From NCBI GenBank assembly GCA_008694505.1, contig VZDJ01007753.1:9473555-9537554 (forward strand): 64,000 bases of DNA. The letters are read 5' to 3'. The DNA comes from Cyanoderma ruficeps. Its lineage: Eukaryota > Chordata > Aves > Passeriformes > Timaliidae. The translations under genes were made by a program, and so were the position numbers. A model generated the notes under the pieces. It did not search any database. It worked only from the letters and a program-made list of their open reading frames with translations, and was not told the DNA's origin. How positions within the stretch are numbered: position 1 is the stretch's first letter; each line of letters starts with the position of its first letter. Positions 47,101 to 60,294 of the stretch are shown here, piece by piece.

Positions 47101-48120
47101 TTTATCCCATCAAAATATGCTTCTCCATTTAGCATATTTTTGAAATGCTTTCTGTGCTTTGATTTCTAACCTACAGAATATCCTCTCATCAAGGGCAAGT
47201 GAAACCCCATTGCTACTTGCCCATTTCAAGGCCTCTCTCTTAGCAGTGCTGCGTTGTTATTCAAGTTTTGCCATTGGCTTAGCCATGTCCATAAGTTGAA
47301 ATTTACTTTGTGTACTTTATTGGCTACTGACTTAGCTATATTAAAAATGGAAGGGTGATGTTCATTATTATTGCATGAGTAGTTATTACAGAATAAGCCT
47401 GTCTGAAAATCACAGGAAAATCTTTTGAATCTTTTCTGAAGAAAAGGTACTATATCAAATGTAAACAGCTGCTGCAATTACATAAGGTACAATTCAGTCT
47501 GCTTGGAGCACAAGCCAGTTACTGGCAGGAGTCAGGAATTGTTCCACTAGGAACAATTATCTAAACTATATGGTGGGTAACAGGGATTTTCTTCCTGGAA
47601 CATTTTAAATTTTTTTGGTTTTGAAGGAAACAGTTACTTACCTAGAAATCACAATCATTCCAAGGCACTTATCTGTCCAGAGCTATACAGCTATGGACTG
47701 TGTCTCTTGGTCATTGAAAAAATAATAAACCACTGGTGCTATTACATATACCCCAAAAATTTGGAATAAACTCAGTATCATGTGAAAAGACCTCAAGGGC
47801 TCTCTCACTGACTCTCTGGTTTCTAATTTTACAACTTCTTTTTGCATTCAGTAGGGGTATTGACCACCTAGAACCAAGCTGTGATCTTGAATTCAGCCTT
47901 TGATTTATTTCTTCTGTTCCTATTGAAAAACATATGTAGTTTATACAGTTTCCTCCCCAACACTGAAAGACACTAAACAGCAACACACAGGTTTAGCCAG
48001 AGTCTAGGTGTGTGCAGAGACCTGAGACCCTTTTTCTCATTCCTGTCCTCTGTGATACTGGAAGAGCTGTGCTGGTCTTATTTTCTTTAAGATGGAGATT
48101 TGGTGTGCATTAGCACTGAG
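41119..48120. other. AT-rich non-coding stretch
   Basis: It contains a TATATATATCTATATCTATA run (42091-42112) and a T/G-rich tract (46002-46081). The 115-codon minus-strand frame 42557-42904 and the 102-codon plus-strand frame 46824-47132 have no motif, start context or splice signals that I can use. Confidence 0.6.
46002..46081 (+). repeat. T/G-rich low-complexity tract
   Basis: GGTTTTT, TGTTTG and TTTTGG words are followed by a run of eleven T or so. It is similar in character to 3441-3532. Its 64-codon frame is composition-driven. Confidence 0.75.
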
Positions 48121-48500
48121 TGGGGGCAACCTGTCTAGGAGGGAAAGGGAACAGGGTCTGTTTGCACCACAAGACCCATGACTACTAGTGTAAACTCATT
48201 TTCTGGCTGGTGGAGGAAGAGTACACCTACCTTTTGCATTTCCTGTAGTGAGGTCTTTGCCATGGCCCCTCTGCTTCCTTGGGGCTTTTTAGTTCACTTG
48301 TTTCACTCCAGCACAAGCTTTACCTCCTGCACAACAGCTGCAGAGTCCCCATGGTTTTGCTGTTGCAGCCTAACCTGCACAGCTAATTTGACAATCCTGT
48401 GGCATGGCTTCTCCTGTAATTGCCTTATGGAGCCTTTTAACAATGGTAGTAATACATTTCTTGCTGTTTGAAAAATGGAAGTGGTGGCAGTTACCACAGG
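48121..48500. other. GC-elevated patch, possible decayed element
   Basis: Both strands are open for 69-97 codons. The minus-strand frame (48303-48512) is rich in Leu, Gln and Val and looks helical. It could be a remnant of a mobile-element gene, but no family motif or terminal repeat is visible, so no gene is called. Confidence 0.3.
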
Positions 48501-51500
48501 TGAGCACAACAAATACCGGCACAGTTAAAAAGAATCAGTTTAGGGAGGGCTGTGGAACTGTGTATTAGGGCTGCACAATTTGACATTTTGCCCATAGAGA
48601 TCTGTTTCAGAGATTTTCAATTATTTTCTTAGTGAATTTATGACTTTTGAAAGGCTTCATGCTGATGGCCACGGAGACTGAAATCCTTTACTCATAAGAC
48701 AAATAGTGGCAGTACCAGCTTTCTAACACTAATGTGCCTCAAGTGCAACTCTGTCCTAGAGAAGTGATTGCAGCCTTTACATTCTTTCATGACTTTGCTA
48801 GGAGATTAGAGAGCATGCTGATAAGAGCCAGATGAGGGTTTTAATTAGGTGAATACGTATTCAGTGTGGGTAAGGTTTAGATAATCTTGGCTGCATTCAT
48901 ACAGTAGGCTACAGCCATCATATGATGGAAAATTTCTACCCAATATGGACTTGAATAAAAAGTTAAACAGTAACTTACACCTCAAAGTGCTCTCCTTGTG
49001 CTTTGGAAAATCTCTTGTGAGTGTCCCAAGACAGAGGTGATGCCTGTGACTTCAAGAAAGAGTTGAGTCCTATACTAAAGGGCTAGACATAAAATCAGGA
49101 AGAGGTGAACAAAGGAGAAATGTGACATATCCAACACTTATTACTTCTGTTTTAGTATTTCCATTGACAAGATCTCTGGAGTGAAAAATGCAGGAAATCT
49201 GTAAAGAACTTGAAGTTCACAGTTTGTCTGATTTACCTGGGTGTTATGACAGCTTCAATAGTACATGGTATGTGGTACATTCTGTGGAGAAAAGGGTTCA
49301 AATGTACACGGAGCAATAAGCAGAACTAGATAGTGTGTGTTTCTCTACACATATAGACATATATGCGTGTGCATATATATATACACATGGATGTATTTTG
49401 CTTAGCTCATTCAAGAAGTTCCTATTCAAAAGCTCTTTTGAGAAATTTGTCACTCCTTGCTGTGAATGCAGAGAGGTGCTTCTACTCCTGGTGGAACTAA
49501 CAGCAGTGTTTCCATTGTATCTTTTTCTCTGAATTTTCTGCCCACTTATATCCCCACAGTACAGCTGAACACCTAGATCACTTTTAAATCTTTAAATAAT
49601 GAAACTGCAGAAACAGTTACCAAGGTCTGAAAGCAAAAATCTTTCTGTTCTATCTTGTCAAAGGAAGTGCCTGAAATTTTTGGCAGCAGATATTCCCTTC
49701 CTTGCACTATCTTCCAGGCAGATTCCAGTAGATTGATGCCATTATTATGGTGGCTCAGAGGTCCTCAACTCACAACTCCTAGGTTACATGTGGCTTTTTC
49801 AAGATGTTCCCTGGAACTCTCAGTTTTCTAACTGGAGATTATAGCCTAATTATTTTTCTTCTTCCATATGGATCCTGCAGGGTGACTTTTTAAGGTTTAT
49901 GAAAATGAAATTAAATGAATTTAAATTAAATGAGAGTCCCTTTTGAAGCTATGTGAATATTTTTTTCTGTTGTGTGGTATAATACTCAACATAAAAAAAA
50001 TCCCAACAATAACAAAACTCTGTATATATTAAGTTTTACTACTGTAAAAAATCCAAACAAAACCAACAACTTAATAAAATAAAAAATAATAAATCTGAAC
50101 CCAGTGTACACAATCAAAATCACCTACAGTCAACAGTGGCACTACTGACCTTGACCGAGAGTGCTAGCCATATTTAAATAGCAGTCTTTCAGATTATATC
50201 TCCATATACATGGATTTCAGTTTTCCTCTGACTGTATCCCTACCTGACATTTATGATGTGCTGATTCCATCCCTCCTTATCCCCTGGATGGGATGAAAAA
50301 CATGTAATTGGAAAATACTGACAGCAATTTTCTGAATAACCCCAATAGAAGCTGGGTGAGATGTAGCTGATTGCTTAAAGAACATTGACACAAATACATA
50401 ATGAAGAAATTCCCTCCTAAACTTCTTTCCCCAAGGTGAGGCATCATGGTGCTAGGAGCCTTGTCTCCTCCCCATCTGATCCTGGAGAGAGAAGCCATGA
50501 CATTTTTTTCTCCCGTGGCACTTTTCAGATGCAGGACTTAACCCCTAGGGCTGTAGACAGCTGAACATAATTTAGGGAGCCATGGACTTTTCTAAATTGC
50601 ACCGAAGACTGAAGAAAAACAAATATGATTTATAGGTACATTGGTTATTTTCCTTCTTTCCTCAGCCATGCTAAGATTATACTGGTTTCAGTTTAAACAT
50701 CTAAATTAGTTCTTATCCTTTATTAATGCAATTCATGATAAGCATAAAAGGTGATGCCTTTATGAGGTCCTTTTGGCCTTATAAATCGCCACAAGAAAGA
50801 TAAAACTGTGTTATGTAAGTTTTGTGATATTACCAACCCATTACTCAAAAATGCAGCTGATTGCCACTGCATTCTTTGTAATGGATCTGCAGCAATGACA
50901 ACCATATGCTCTCTGTTCTGTATAACCAGGTTTTTAAATCATTAAAATCATTAGGGATTCTTGGAGGCTTTGCAAAGAAAAATAATTGCAGTAATAAGGA
51001 TGTGTCTAAAGAGTTTTTCAATGGTGAAGGATAGCCTGACAGCCCATTTGGTTTATTTTCTTTCTAAATTCCTTCCTAGTTTAAAACATTGTGTAGTGAT
51101 CATCATTTAAGGGATCATCTCAGTTGTGTCCTCAGATACTAAAATAATGTTAAAATAACGTTATGTGAAAGACTGAGGTAACAAGAAATGCTAAATCTTT
51201 TACGTCTCTAAGCATTAAGAAGAAAAAATAAAGGCAGAAATTTGCAAGACTCTTACTAAGAAATACAATGGTACTGTAGACTTCCAAGAGAAAGAAATCC
51301 ATGATGCACAGTAAGAAATCAGGGTGTTACTCTCCTACCCACTTTGGCAAAGTGAAATAGTTATACAATTTCCCAAATGCTACAGATTATTTTTCTATTA
51401 AATCCTCAATGTTGGAGGGATGTAGCTCATTCTATGATGTACTTTTCAAGCGTCGTGGCAAAAACAAATATCACAGAGAAATCAGTATGAATGTATCAGA

Positions 51501-53948
51501 GTGTTTCTGCCACAGACTTGAGGAGTATCTTTTGGGATAATTGCAGTGCCAGAATTACCAGCAGAGTCCTGAAGGACATTCCTTTGACAGGCACAATTAA
51601 TGTACAAAATAATCTTTTTTACAATTAATGCTTTACAATGAATACCTTTTACAATGAATGCTCCTCACAAAACTATAAAATATATTCTGCTTAAAATTTT
51701 ATAAGTCCATCCAAATAATTAGTATTTCTGCCAGCAACTTTTTCTTGAAATTTATCTGAATGGTCTCCAAATATGGTCATTACCTCATCCATTTCAAGGA
51801 CATTTGGCCTCATGGAATAATAGCATGTCACTTTTGGGGACAGAATGTTCTGTGAAAACCATCTAGTCTATTCCCTCAGCTCTCAATTCATAATACTATA
51901 CATTGTTCACATGTTTTAAATGTACTGAGGGCACTTCTCAGTAAAGACTCGGGTTTGTTAGCTCACACAATTTTAAATAACATCTAAATGTGTTGACTTA
52001 TGAGCTTTGCTTCTGATTTCTGCAGTGTCTTAGGCTCATAATCTACTCTCTGCTCTAGTTTAATCTTATAGTCCTAGTTAGAGATTAGGACAGCAAATAA
52101 CAGGAAAGAGGCATGTCTTGACGATGTTGCGATCAATTGAATTAATTGACCTCTGTCAAAGGACAGACCTTAATTCCTAAAACTGTGGACAGCTTTATTT
52201 TTTGTAGTGTTTTCATTGTTCTCAAGATGCAAATTTAATGATTTAATGGATTAATAAATTAAATTAAGGCTTTAATATGTAAAAAAAGACCATTTGTATG
52301 AAGAAAGTATGGAAAAATGTGGTAGAAAAAGAAGTATGAAGAATGTGCTCTAAAGAAGTGCCAAAAGGGAACTCAGAAAAACATGCAAGAGCAGTAGCAT
52401 TGTTTGTGCTGAATAGTGGCAGCAGGACTTCACATGCCTTGTATTTTGGGATACTGGATAGATAGAGGCCTGTGACCCCAGTAGACATGCTGTGCTTTTT
52501 TCTTTGCCTTTGTTGCAGATTTACCTTTTTATTGAGAGTCTATTTATGGAGAGGGTCTGCTGCAGAGCCATGCTCTTGTGCAAGAAGGTTGTATGTCATG
52601 CTGTGGTTTCTTTTTTGGATCAAGATCTTCCCCTGGATGGAGGAATGTTCACAGTTCTTGAATGTCATAGACACCAAGGAAAAGAACTGAGTGCATTGCT
52701 CACTCTCCTAATGGAAAGGGATGTTTAATTTTACCCATTTTGAAGAAAGAAATCATTGGGGACCAGGAAATAACTATCCCTGGCCTTATTTCTCCCTCAC
52801 TTTAAACAGACAAAGAAACTACACAAAATGTTTTCCAGTTATGTCTTCCTAGATATACCTTACAAATTGATTTGTGTTTGTTAAGGACTGAGATAACTCA
52901 TCAAGCCTTCAAAAGGGCCTTCAAAGAAGAAGCAATAGGAACTTAAAAAGAAAGAAATTTTAAAAACTGCCATTCCATTTAAGTGATACTGTTTCAGCAA
53001 TCCCAAACTAGGATGCACTGGCTCAGGGAAGTAGCTGCACTCAGTAAATAGATCTGCCCTAGGGCTGTAACTCTATGAAACTATTTGAAGCCACTGGATC
53101 TGCATCAATTTTATGATTGAATTTTAATGTATAACAACAGGGATAATCTTAATTGAATGCATGGAATGAAACTTAAAAACAAATGAACTAATATTGACAA
53201 AAGAAATAGAAGATTAAAGATGATTCTTGTTTCTCAGTTGTACAAGAAAGAAAAAGTTAAAAAAAGCCTTTTGCTTTCTTTCCTATGCCATGAAAACGTT
53301 ATAGTCAAAATATTGCATCTAATCCTAGTTTCTGTTTTGTATGTTTCACTAACTCATTATATTTATGATTAATAATTAATAAGTTGATTCTAGAGACTGT
53401 TTCAGGTTAACTGTTTTTTAAAAATAATGAAAAAATAATGTATTTGAAAGACAATAATTATTTTTGCTATTTAAAAAATGCTCAGCACAAGTAAGTGTGC
53501 TTGAAAAAAGACTGTCTTCATCATAGTTTAATTAGGCTGCTGCAAAGTAGCTACTTGCTATAACATCTGATTTTTATCTCCTTTAAAGAAATAGACTTTA
53601 TTTATTAAATTAGCTGTTCTCCAGTTTAGAATTTACTGATACTAATCTGCTAATTCTGTTCATTCCCTTATTAAGATTTTTTTTACTGAGACATTAATGT
53701 CTTAAAACATCCTCATGTAACTTTTATTCTTCAATCTGAAATCCCAGCTGTGTGCAAGACAATAACAAGGTCTCATCTATTTTAGTAGGATCAAGATTTC
53801 CTTCTAGCATAGCAAATAACAAGCTTTGTAGCTGAATGCATGAGGAAAGTACTCATATTTGTGACAAACTGTCTAACCTTTTTAAGTGCAACCCTGTCTG
53901 AATGCACAGCATTGTTAATGGGAACCGGTGTTTTACTTTTATTTTTAG
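48501..53948. other. AT-rich non-coding stretch
   Basis: Only a small AT/TG dinucleotide run (49353-49388) is visible. The rest is unique sequence without recognisable genes. Confidence 0.6.
49353..49388 (+). repeat. Imperfect (TA/TG/CA) dinucleotide repeat
   Basis: ATAGACATATATGCGTGTGC followed by ATATATATATACACATGG is a short, degenerate alternating purine-pyrimidine run. Confidence 0.7.
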
Positions 53949-54043
53949 ATTCAGTATTAGCACACAGCAGCAAGAATTCAAGTGAAGCCTCTTGCACCAG
54001 CAATCAAAGGAGTTATGACAGCAATAGCTGGATTATTAATTGA
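53949..54043 (+). CDS. Candidate terminal coding exon (very uncertain)
   Basis: A near-ideal acceptor, TTTTACTTTTATTTTTAG ending at 53948, is preceded by a branch-like CTAAC. It leads into about 31 codons rich in Ser and Asn that end in TGA at 54041-54043. The peptide is hydrophilic and could be a C-terminal tail. There is no recognised family, and no canonical AATAAA close by (an AATAAG lies near 54090). AT-rich DNA makes such acceptors common, so a chance or conserved non-coding origin is at least as likely. Confidence 0.13.
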
Positions 54044-55707
54044 AAGCTGATGTACTTTTATTCGGGCTTGGTAGCTTTAGTTCTCAAAGAATAAGGCATG
54101 TGCTGAAGGAGGGCTGTGGGCTCCCAGAGCCCAGACAAAGAGGAGACAATGCTGAAGAATTGACAGGGACTTTTCAGACGTAACAGCTTTACAGCAGCCA
54201 AGAAGCTTTCACTGTGGCAATGCACAAGATAGCTCATTTGAGGGGAATTTACAGAGGTGTAAACAATACCCCAAATGTAGGCCATTTACCATGCTTATGC
54301 ATTAGTCTGAATGTGTTGCACCTTTGATGAGTTGGTAAACCACAGTGAGTTTTAAAGAAGGTTCTTAGGCATCATTTGAGTCAACTTCTGTCATGTGTCT
54401 CCAGTTTGAGACATTTGCAGGATCCGACCTGAAATAGCAGCATCTTGTACCCTTGTGACTGCAGCACCAGTTATGATCTGAGAGAAGATTAATGACAGGT
54501 TTCTATTTTGGATATTGGCTTGAGTCTGACAGCAAGGAGTGGAAGAGGAAATCTTCCTTTGACTGGCTTAAGATGAGATCTCAAGGCAATGACAGCTGTG
54601 CAGGGAATGTAGATCTCTGCAGTGAGTTTCTGAAACAGTAACCAAAAGCTTTCAAACAAACAAACACACAAACAAAGAAAATATCCCAGTTGTAGTAGAA
54701 TATAAAGTAGGTTAATTAAATTTTTTAATACAGAAACTAAGATGGAGTAGTAATAAAAGGGATTGTCAGCCAACTTCCCCATGTCTGCTGTGCCCTCATA
54801 GGTAGACCATTGTCTCAGCTATCTCAGTGGCTTTCTGACATGCAACAAAATGCACAACACCTCTGGACACTTTTGGCAGTGCCTTGGGCCCAGCAATGTC
54901 TCCGGTTTCTGTTTCTCTGAGCATTATCTTTGATGCTTTTGGAGCTTCAGGCTGTGTCCCTCTGTATGCTCTTCTGGTAGCCTTTCTTCCTCTAATTTCT
55001 TAGAAATGTCCTCTGTGTATCTGTGCAATTCCTATTAAAAAAAAAAAAATCCCTCATCCTCCAGAGGATTATATATGACCTCCAGCTCTCTTTTTTAAGA
55101 AGTGTAGTGCCTACACTAAAAAAAAAAAACAACAAAGAAAGGGTACAGTCTGTCATATGGCTGATCTTGCTAAGATCCTCAAAAGGGAAACTGGTCCTCC
55201 TACTTCTGTTGCCATGACAATGAACATTTTTACAGAAAGCCACATTGTGGCTAAGAAATATTGTATATCAGTTCATACACAGCAGTAGCATCATAGCCAA
55301 TAACTTACTGACTCAAACTATCTGGCTGCCAACCCCAATATCCCTTTTCTGACGGTGACTAGTACCAGATGCTTCGGATAAAGATGGCAATAAATTAGTT
55401 TTAAATAATTTTGCAACAAATTGTCCATAGAGAACTTTTCTAACTGCTTTTAGTTAGAGATTAGTTCATTACATAAGTCAAGAATTTGTGGTTTTTATTC
55501 CTCTTTTCATAGTTTTCCTCTGCAATGTAACTGCACATGTTCTCACCTGACATACAAATGCTTAGTTGTTTTCAATTATCTTCTAAAAATCTTATTTCCA
55601 AAGTTACCTGTGGCTGTGAGTTAGAATCAACAGTTTAACATTGGTTTTGGGTTTTTTAAAAATCTCTTTCTCATAGATCAACTTTTTTTTTAAATGAGAC
55701 CTCCGTG

Positions 55708-55742
55708 TTTTATGTTATGTTATGCTATGTTGTATGTTATGT
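55708..55742 (+). repeat. (TATGT)n pentanucleotide repeat
   Basis: TTATGTTATGTTATGCTATG, then TTGTATGTTATGTC, form a short imperfect pentanucleotide array. Confidence 0.8.
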
Positions 55743-57599
55743 CACTACTGTATCTTACTTGCTTTTCTCACAAAATTAAACAGCTCATATATTTCTGTGT
55801 TTGCCTTGTATATATGTTGGTCCCTGTCTGTATAAACTCTGACCATCTCCTCTAAGTGCAGCCTTGTCTCTTAGGAATGGGATAAGAGCACAATCTGAAC
55901 TGTAGTCTGGGCTGTACTAATTATTGTGATAATGACGTCACAGCAGCCTCAGTATTTATTTCTAACTTACTTACATAAAAAAAGATGCGGGAGTGGAGTT
56001 TGTGGAAAGTATGAAAGGAATAAAGAAGTAAAAAGTGCAAATGTAAAAAAGAAATAAAAATACTGACAATTACACCAAAACGTTCTGTTTTAAAAAATGT
56101 AGAAGAAATTCCCTCGTGTCAACACAGGAGAAAAGCACTAAAGGAAGAAAAATCCACTGACTAAACACGACACTTGAAGAAACTCTTGGCTCACACAGAT
56201 TGTGGTTGGAAAGTGATGCAGATCATACACTAGACTTTGGCAGTAAACCTGAGAAGCATTTAGACACTTAGCACCTTTTTGGATCCTAATAAACTAATGG
56301 TGTCTTCTGCAAGCAGCTCACTTACTTAAAGGATTAAGTGTAAATTTTTTCTTTTCTGAGTTAAACACTAGATCATTAAGGCAGAAACTAGAACAGATTT
56401 GGGAGCACTTGAGAAAAAGATATTGAAATATTTCTTGCCAAGGAGTTATCCCAAGTTCCAACTAAGATGCAATAATGGTTTTCCTCCCTTCTAACAGAAG
56501 TTCCTGTCACAATATTAATTAATCTCTTGTACATGAAACAACAGTGTTTGAAATAAAAATAAAGGAAATAAAAAGACTTTGTATCAAGACTATTTGTAAC
56601 AAGTCAGCTGTAATTCTGTTTTACATAGAGACTATCAAAATTTCAAGAAAAATCTGAATTCAAACTTGAGCTTGAGTGAATATAGGTTGATTAAAAAGAA
56701 ACACATGAAAAGATACCGTGGGCTTGTTATTTAGATTCATGCCATAAACAGAATTTTATGTATTTACACAGCTGAGTTATGGAACATTTACCCTTTTCAG
56801 TACTTCAAAGATGTACCTTCTTGGCAAATATGAGTACGTTAAATTATAAATTCAATCAAATAAATTACTTATGATTAAGTTAAATGTACAACCATGCAAC
56901 AAAATCACTAAACCTTTTTAGAGGATTTTAGATAAGTCCATCTTTATTTTGCATGTATTCATCTAAAACAAGTATTTTATGAGCAAATTCCTGGGCAGGA
57001 ATGAATTCAGGTGCAGACAGTTATAAATAAATATGTCAGAAAATTTATTGTAAGATGATTTACAGCTTGTAGTTGTTAGTATTTACCTCAGAAAAATTAA
57101 GCTAGGATAGGTAAGATAAGAAAGTGAGTGTGATTCATAAGGGCAAAAATATGATGACTTCTATGCCCATTTGAAAGAGTGCAAAAGTTTTAAAATAAGA
57201 CACTGAACTCTTGATCAAAGACCAAGACCATAGTCATGCACAAAAATGCATCCATATATCTATTTCTAGAGTCCTAATACCACATCTTAATTAAGCAGAG
57301 TATGTCCCTCCTGAGCAGGGAAGGGATCTTGGGAAAGGGAAAAAACCCCATCTGCATCCCCTTCTCTGTTCATTTTGTAAAGGTAATTACAAACTGGTCC
57401 AAATCAAACTATCTCTGAGTGCTACTGTTAGTGCTATCCAAATTACAGGAGAGCAATTTTCAGAAAAATTGGTAGGGTCCTATTTTCTCCAGAATAATAT
57501 GCTACGAATACCTCTGCCCAAAAGCCAAAATTATCTCCTCAGCTTTCTAAAGAATAATCTGCAGAAAATATCTAAGACACGTATTTAAAAGGAAGTGGA

Positions 57600-57960
57600 G
57601 GGTGTGTGGTGCCGATAATTTTCACAGGAGCTGGTTTGATGGGGAAAAACACACCCATAAGTGATCTTGCTGAAATCTAATTCATAGTAGAGACCCAATC
57701 TCCAATGTCATTTCACAGTGTTTGTAGGGGGTGGTGTGCTAGCAGAACCATGGTGCAGATTGCATTTTAAATGCTTCATAATTGAGTCTTTATTCATCTC
57801 TTTGCAGGATTACAAGTAATTGCAGTGAGGCCCTCAATTGTTTGGTGGTGGCCTGCACAGAGATATTGAGCGTCCAATTGAATTAAGGCAAACGTGCTTC
57901 AGCAGGGAATTACGAAGGAGAAATTGAACAGAAAAGAGATGGAATATTGTATTAATCAGG
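57600..57960. promoter_or_regulatory. Possible conserved non-coding element
   Basis: This stretch has no low complexity, is slightly less AT-rich than its neighbours, and carries several homeobox-type cores: AAGTAATTG, TCAATTG, CCAATTGAATTAAGG and GAATTACG between about 57810 and 57915. Clusters of this kind are frequent in developmental enhancers of gene deserts. This is inference from texture only; conservation cannot be seen from one sequence. Confidence 0.2.
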
Positions 57961-58908
57961 GGCATGACTTCTCAGCAGAGGTCACTGTACATAATTCAGG
58001 TCTACTGACAAACAGCATACAGAACTAAAGTGAATATGATAAATTGATGTGGGTGGTGCAATAGTTGCAGGCTCAGAACAGCATATACTGCCAGAGGGTC
58101 TTTGAAGGGCAGAGGATGAAACAGAGGTTACATATAGGATTTACAGGGAGTAAATTCCAGTGACCTTGGTGGCAGCAAAAGCTCAGCTGAAAACCTGATT
58201 AGGTGGCTAAAGCAAAAGAGTTCCAGAATACAAATTCTGTCTTGGAAACAGCATTAGACCAACTTAAATTCTTTCGTTTCGGCTTTGATAAATATAATGA
58301 AGTTTCAAATTAAGAATCCTCCTCCTTTTTTACTTAGCCTATTAGGACTAGGACTACTACACTCTATAATGATACACTCAATTTCATCAGTGAGCAGTAA
58401 TTATTGCTCCTGCTTGCATGGGGGACCTCCAAGTCTACCCCAGGTCATTCTTGAGAAACACTGTGGTCGATTGAGCACTATAAGGGTCATTCTTCCTTCA
58501 GAACAAGCACTGAATTAAAATCCTACCTTACAACAGATACTGATGCTGTCTTCAGCTATGACATAAAGCCAAGATCCAAGAGGCACAAAAACATTTTAAT
58601 TAGAAGTGAATGTGTTACTTTGAGCGTCTCAATTAAATCTCCTTTGTTCACTAAATCTGGCCCGAATTCTATCTGTTCATATTTAGTCATTATAGTACCT
58701 GTCAATATAGTTCTACACTGTAAATGTGCTGTCATTTTACAGGGCCCTTTCTTATAGAGGTACATTAGACATCAGTAAAATTAAAGTTTTTAAAACATTT
58801 GTTATTACTTCTACTAGTAAGAAGAAGCTTTGCCTAATTTTGACTGACAAAGTTCTAATGAACTTAAATCAAAGCATTTAAGTGGGTATCAAATCTGTTT
58901 GATACACC

Positions 58909-59399
58909 TGTTGCGGTGTGCATTTTGAGTTTTCTAAAGTTCTGTTTGTTTTGTTATATGTTTATAATGGTTTGTTCGGACACCTCCATCCCCAAACCCC
59001 TCGATGGTGTTTCCCTGGTGATAGACCTTGTCAATCACCTTGTAAGATCTGGAAGATTCTGGGGAAAAAGTCCTAGGATTTGGCAAGGTAGTCTGGTACC
59101 ACTTTTCTTCATTGTTCTGTTAAGTTTCCCTGTTCTGGGTCACACCCTCCCTCCCCCTGGATTGGTTCTGGGTTTTTTCCTCCTCAGGGACAGCCCCCGG
59201 GTACTTAAGGTGAGAACAGAAGCCCAGAACATGTGGGCAGCTCCCTGGGGGGAATAAAGCCTCGTGAAACCCAAGCAAGAGTCCACTCTTTCTTCCACGC
59301 CATCAACCATGCTCCAGCCTGAGGTTCAGACCCACCAAACCTCCCTTATCTGTTGGTCAGAGAGTGAGCTAGCCGGTGAAGCAGCTCAGGACACCGACA
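58909..59399 (+). mobile_element. Solo LTR of an endogenous retrovirus (copy 2)
   Basis: It starts TGTTGCGGTGTGCATTTTGA and is highly similar to copy 1 at 9559-10081 in the same orientation. The AATAAA signal is at 59253-59258, after a TACTTAAGG motif near 59202. The shared 3' part includes AGAGTCCACTCTTTCTTCCA and GAGAGTGAGCTAGC. The end is set at ..CCGACA (59399) because LTRs usually close with CA. No clean flanking duplication is visible: ACACC lies before it, and a matching ACACC at 59391-59395 would place the end slightly earlier. No internal retroviral genes are present. The 113-codon frame 58916-59257 is LTR sequence equivalent to that of copy 1. Confidence 0.85.
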
Positions 59400-60294
59400 A
59401 AAGTACCAACTGAAAATTGCCCTCGTATAGTGATATAAATATGTGTCACTACAATTACTCCCTAAAAAGTTATTAATTTTGGCTTTTATATCCATTTATT
59501 AATTTGATACCATTGGCCAAAATACTTTCATCATAAATATTTTTGTTAAATATACCTAAAGTATTATCAGAAACAGAGCAGCCCATCTAACAAACCTGGG
59601 TTATATCTACTCCTTTCTATCTGAGATTCTAATTCCTCTAAAACCTACCAGTTAGAATAAGAAAAAAAGTACTTTTGTACTGCTCTGCTGTATGGATCTC
59701 CTACTCATAACAACAGACAGATTGCATAGATGCTAAAGGTGTTTCAGAAGTCATTAATTAACATTCCTAGCTGTTAATTTGAAAGAGAATTTAAAATGGA
59801 GATGCATTGTAAACCAAATATATCCTCCCCTCTGTGATTTCCATTTTCTTTTGATCATAACAGTCAACTCGCATTACTAAACTGAATCTTGTATCTTAGA
59901 GATGAAATTCACAAAATACCCACAAGTATTTCACAGCAAACAGAGCAATCAGTCCCTTAAGCCAAAATAAAGTCTCTCATGAAAGAAGAAATGAACTAGT
60001 CAATTAATGTGTTTATAGCAGGATAATTTGGAATGGAAAATTATTATTGCATAACATTTTTGAAGTACAGCTCAAAAAATATATCAATATTCAAATTTTT
60101 CTGTTAGTAATGTGATCTCACGCTTGTGAGTACATAATTTTAGAATGATCTGGATTTTATAATATATATGTAACTCACAGTGGACTGTAAACATGACATG
60201 CATAATTAGAGGAAGAGAGGGAAACGAATTGACAGAGTAGTGAGCCATGCCACAGCTCAGTGTTAGAAGCTGTTCTCTGCAGTAAAACCTATTT
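59400..60294. other. AT-rich non-coding stretch
   Basis: No recognisable feature. Confidence 0.6.

Larger units (their letters stand above)
54044..58908. other. AT-rich non-coding stretch
   Basis: Simple repeats and A-runs (54656-54677, 55036-55048, 55118-55128) and a TATGT repeat (55708-55742) are visible. A more complex segment around 57600-57960 is described separately. Confidence 0.55.

Noticed and set aside
48303..48512. 69-codon minus-strand frame, Leu/Gln/Val-rich and helical in appearance
   Set aside because: No start or splice support and no recognisable family. The opposite strand is also open for 97 codons, which points to composition rather than selection.
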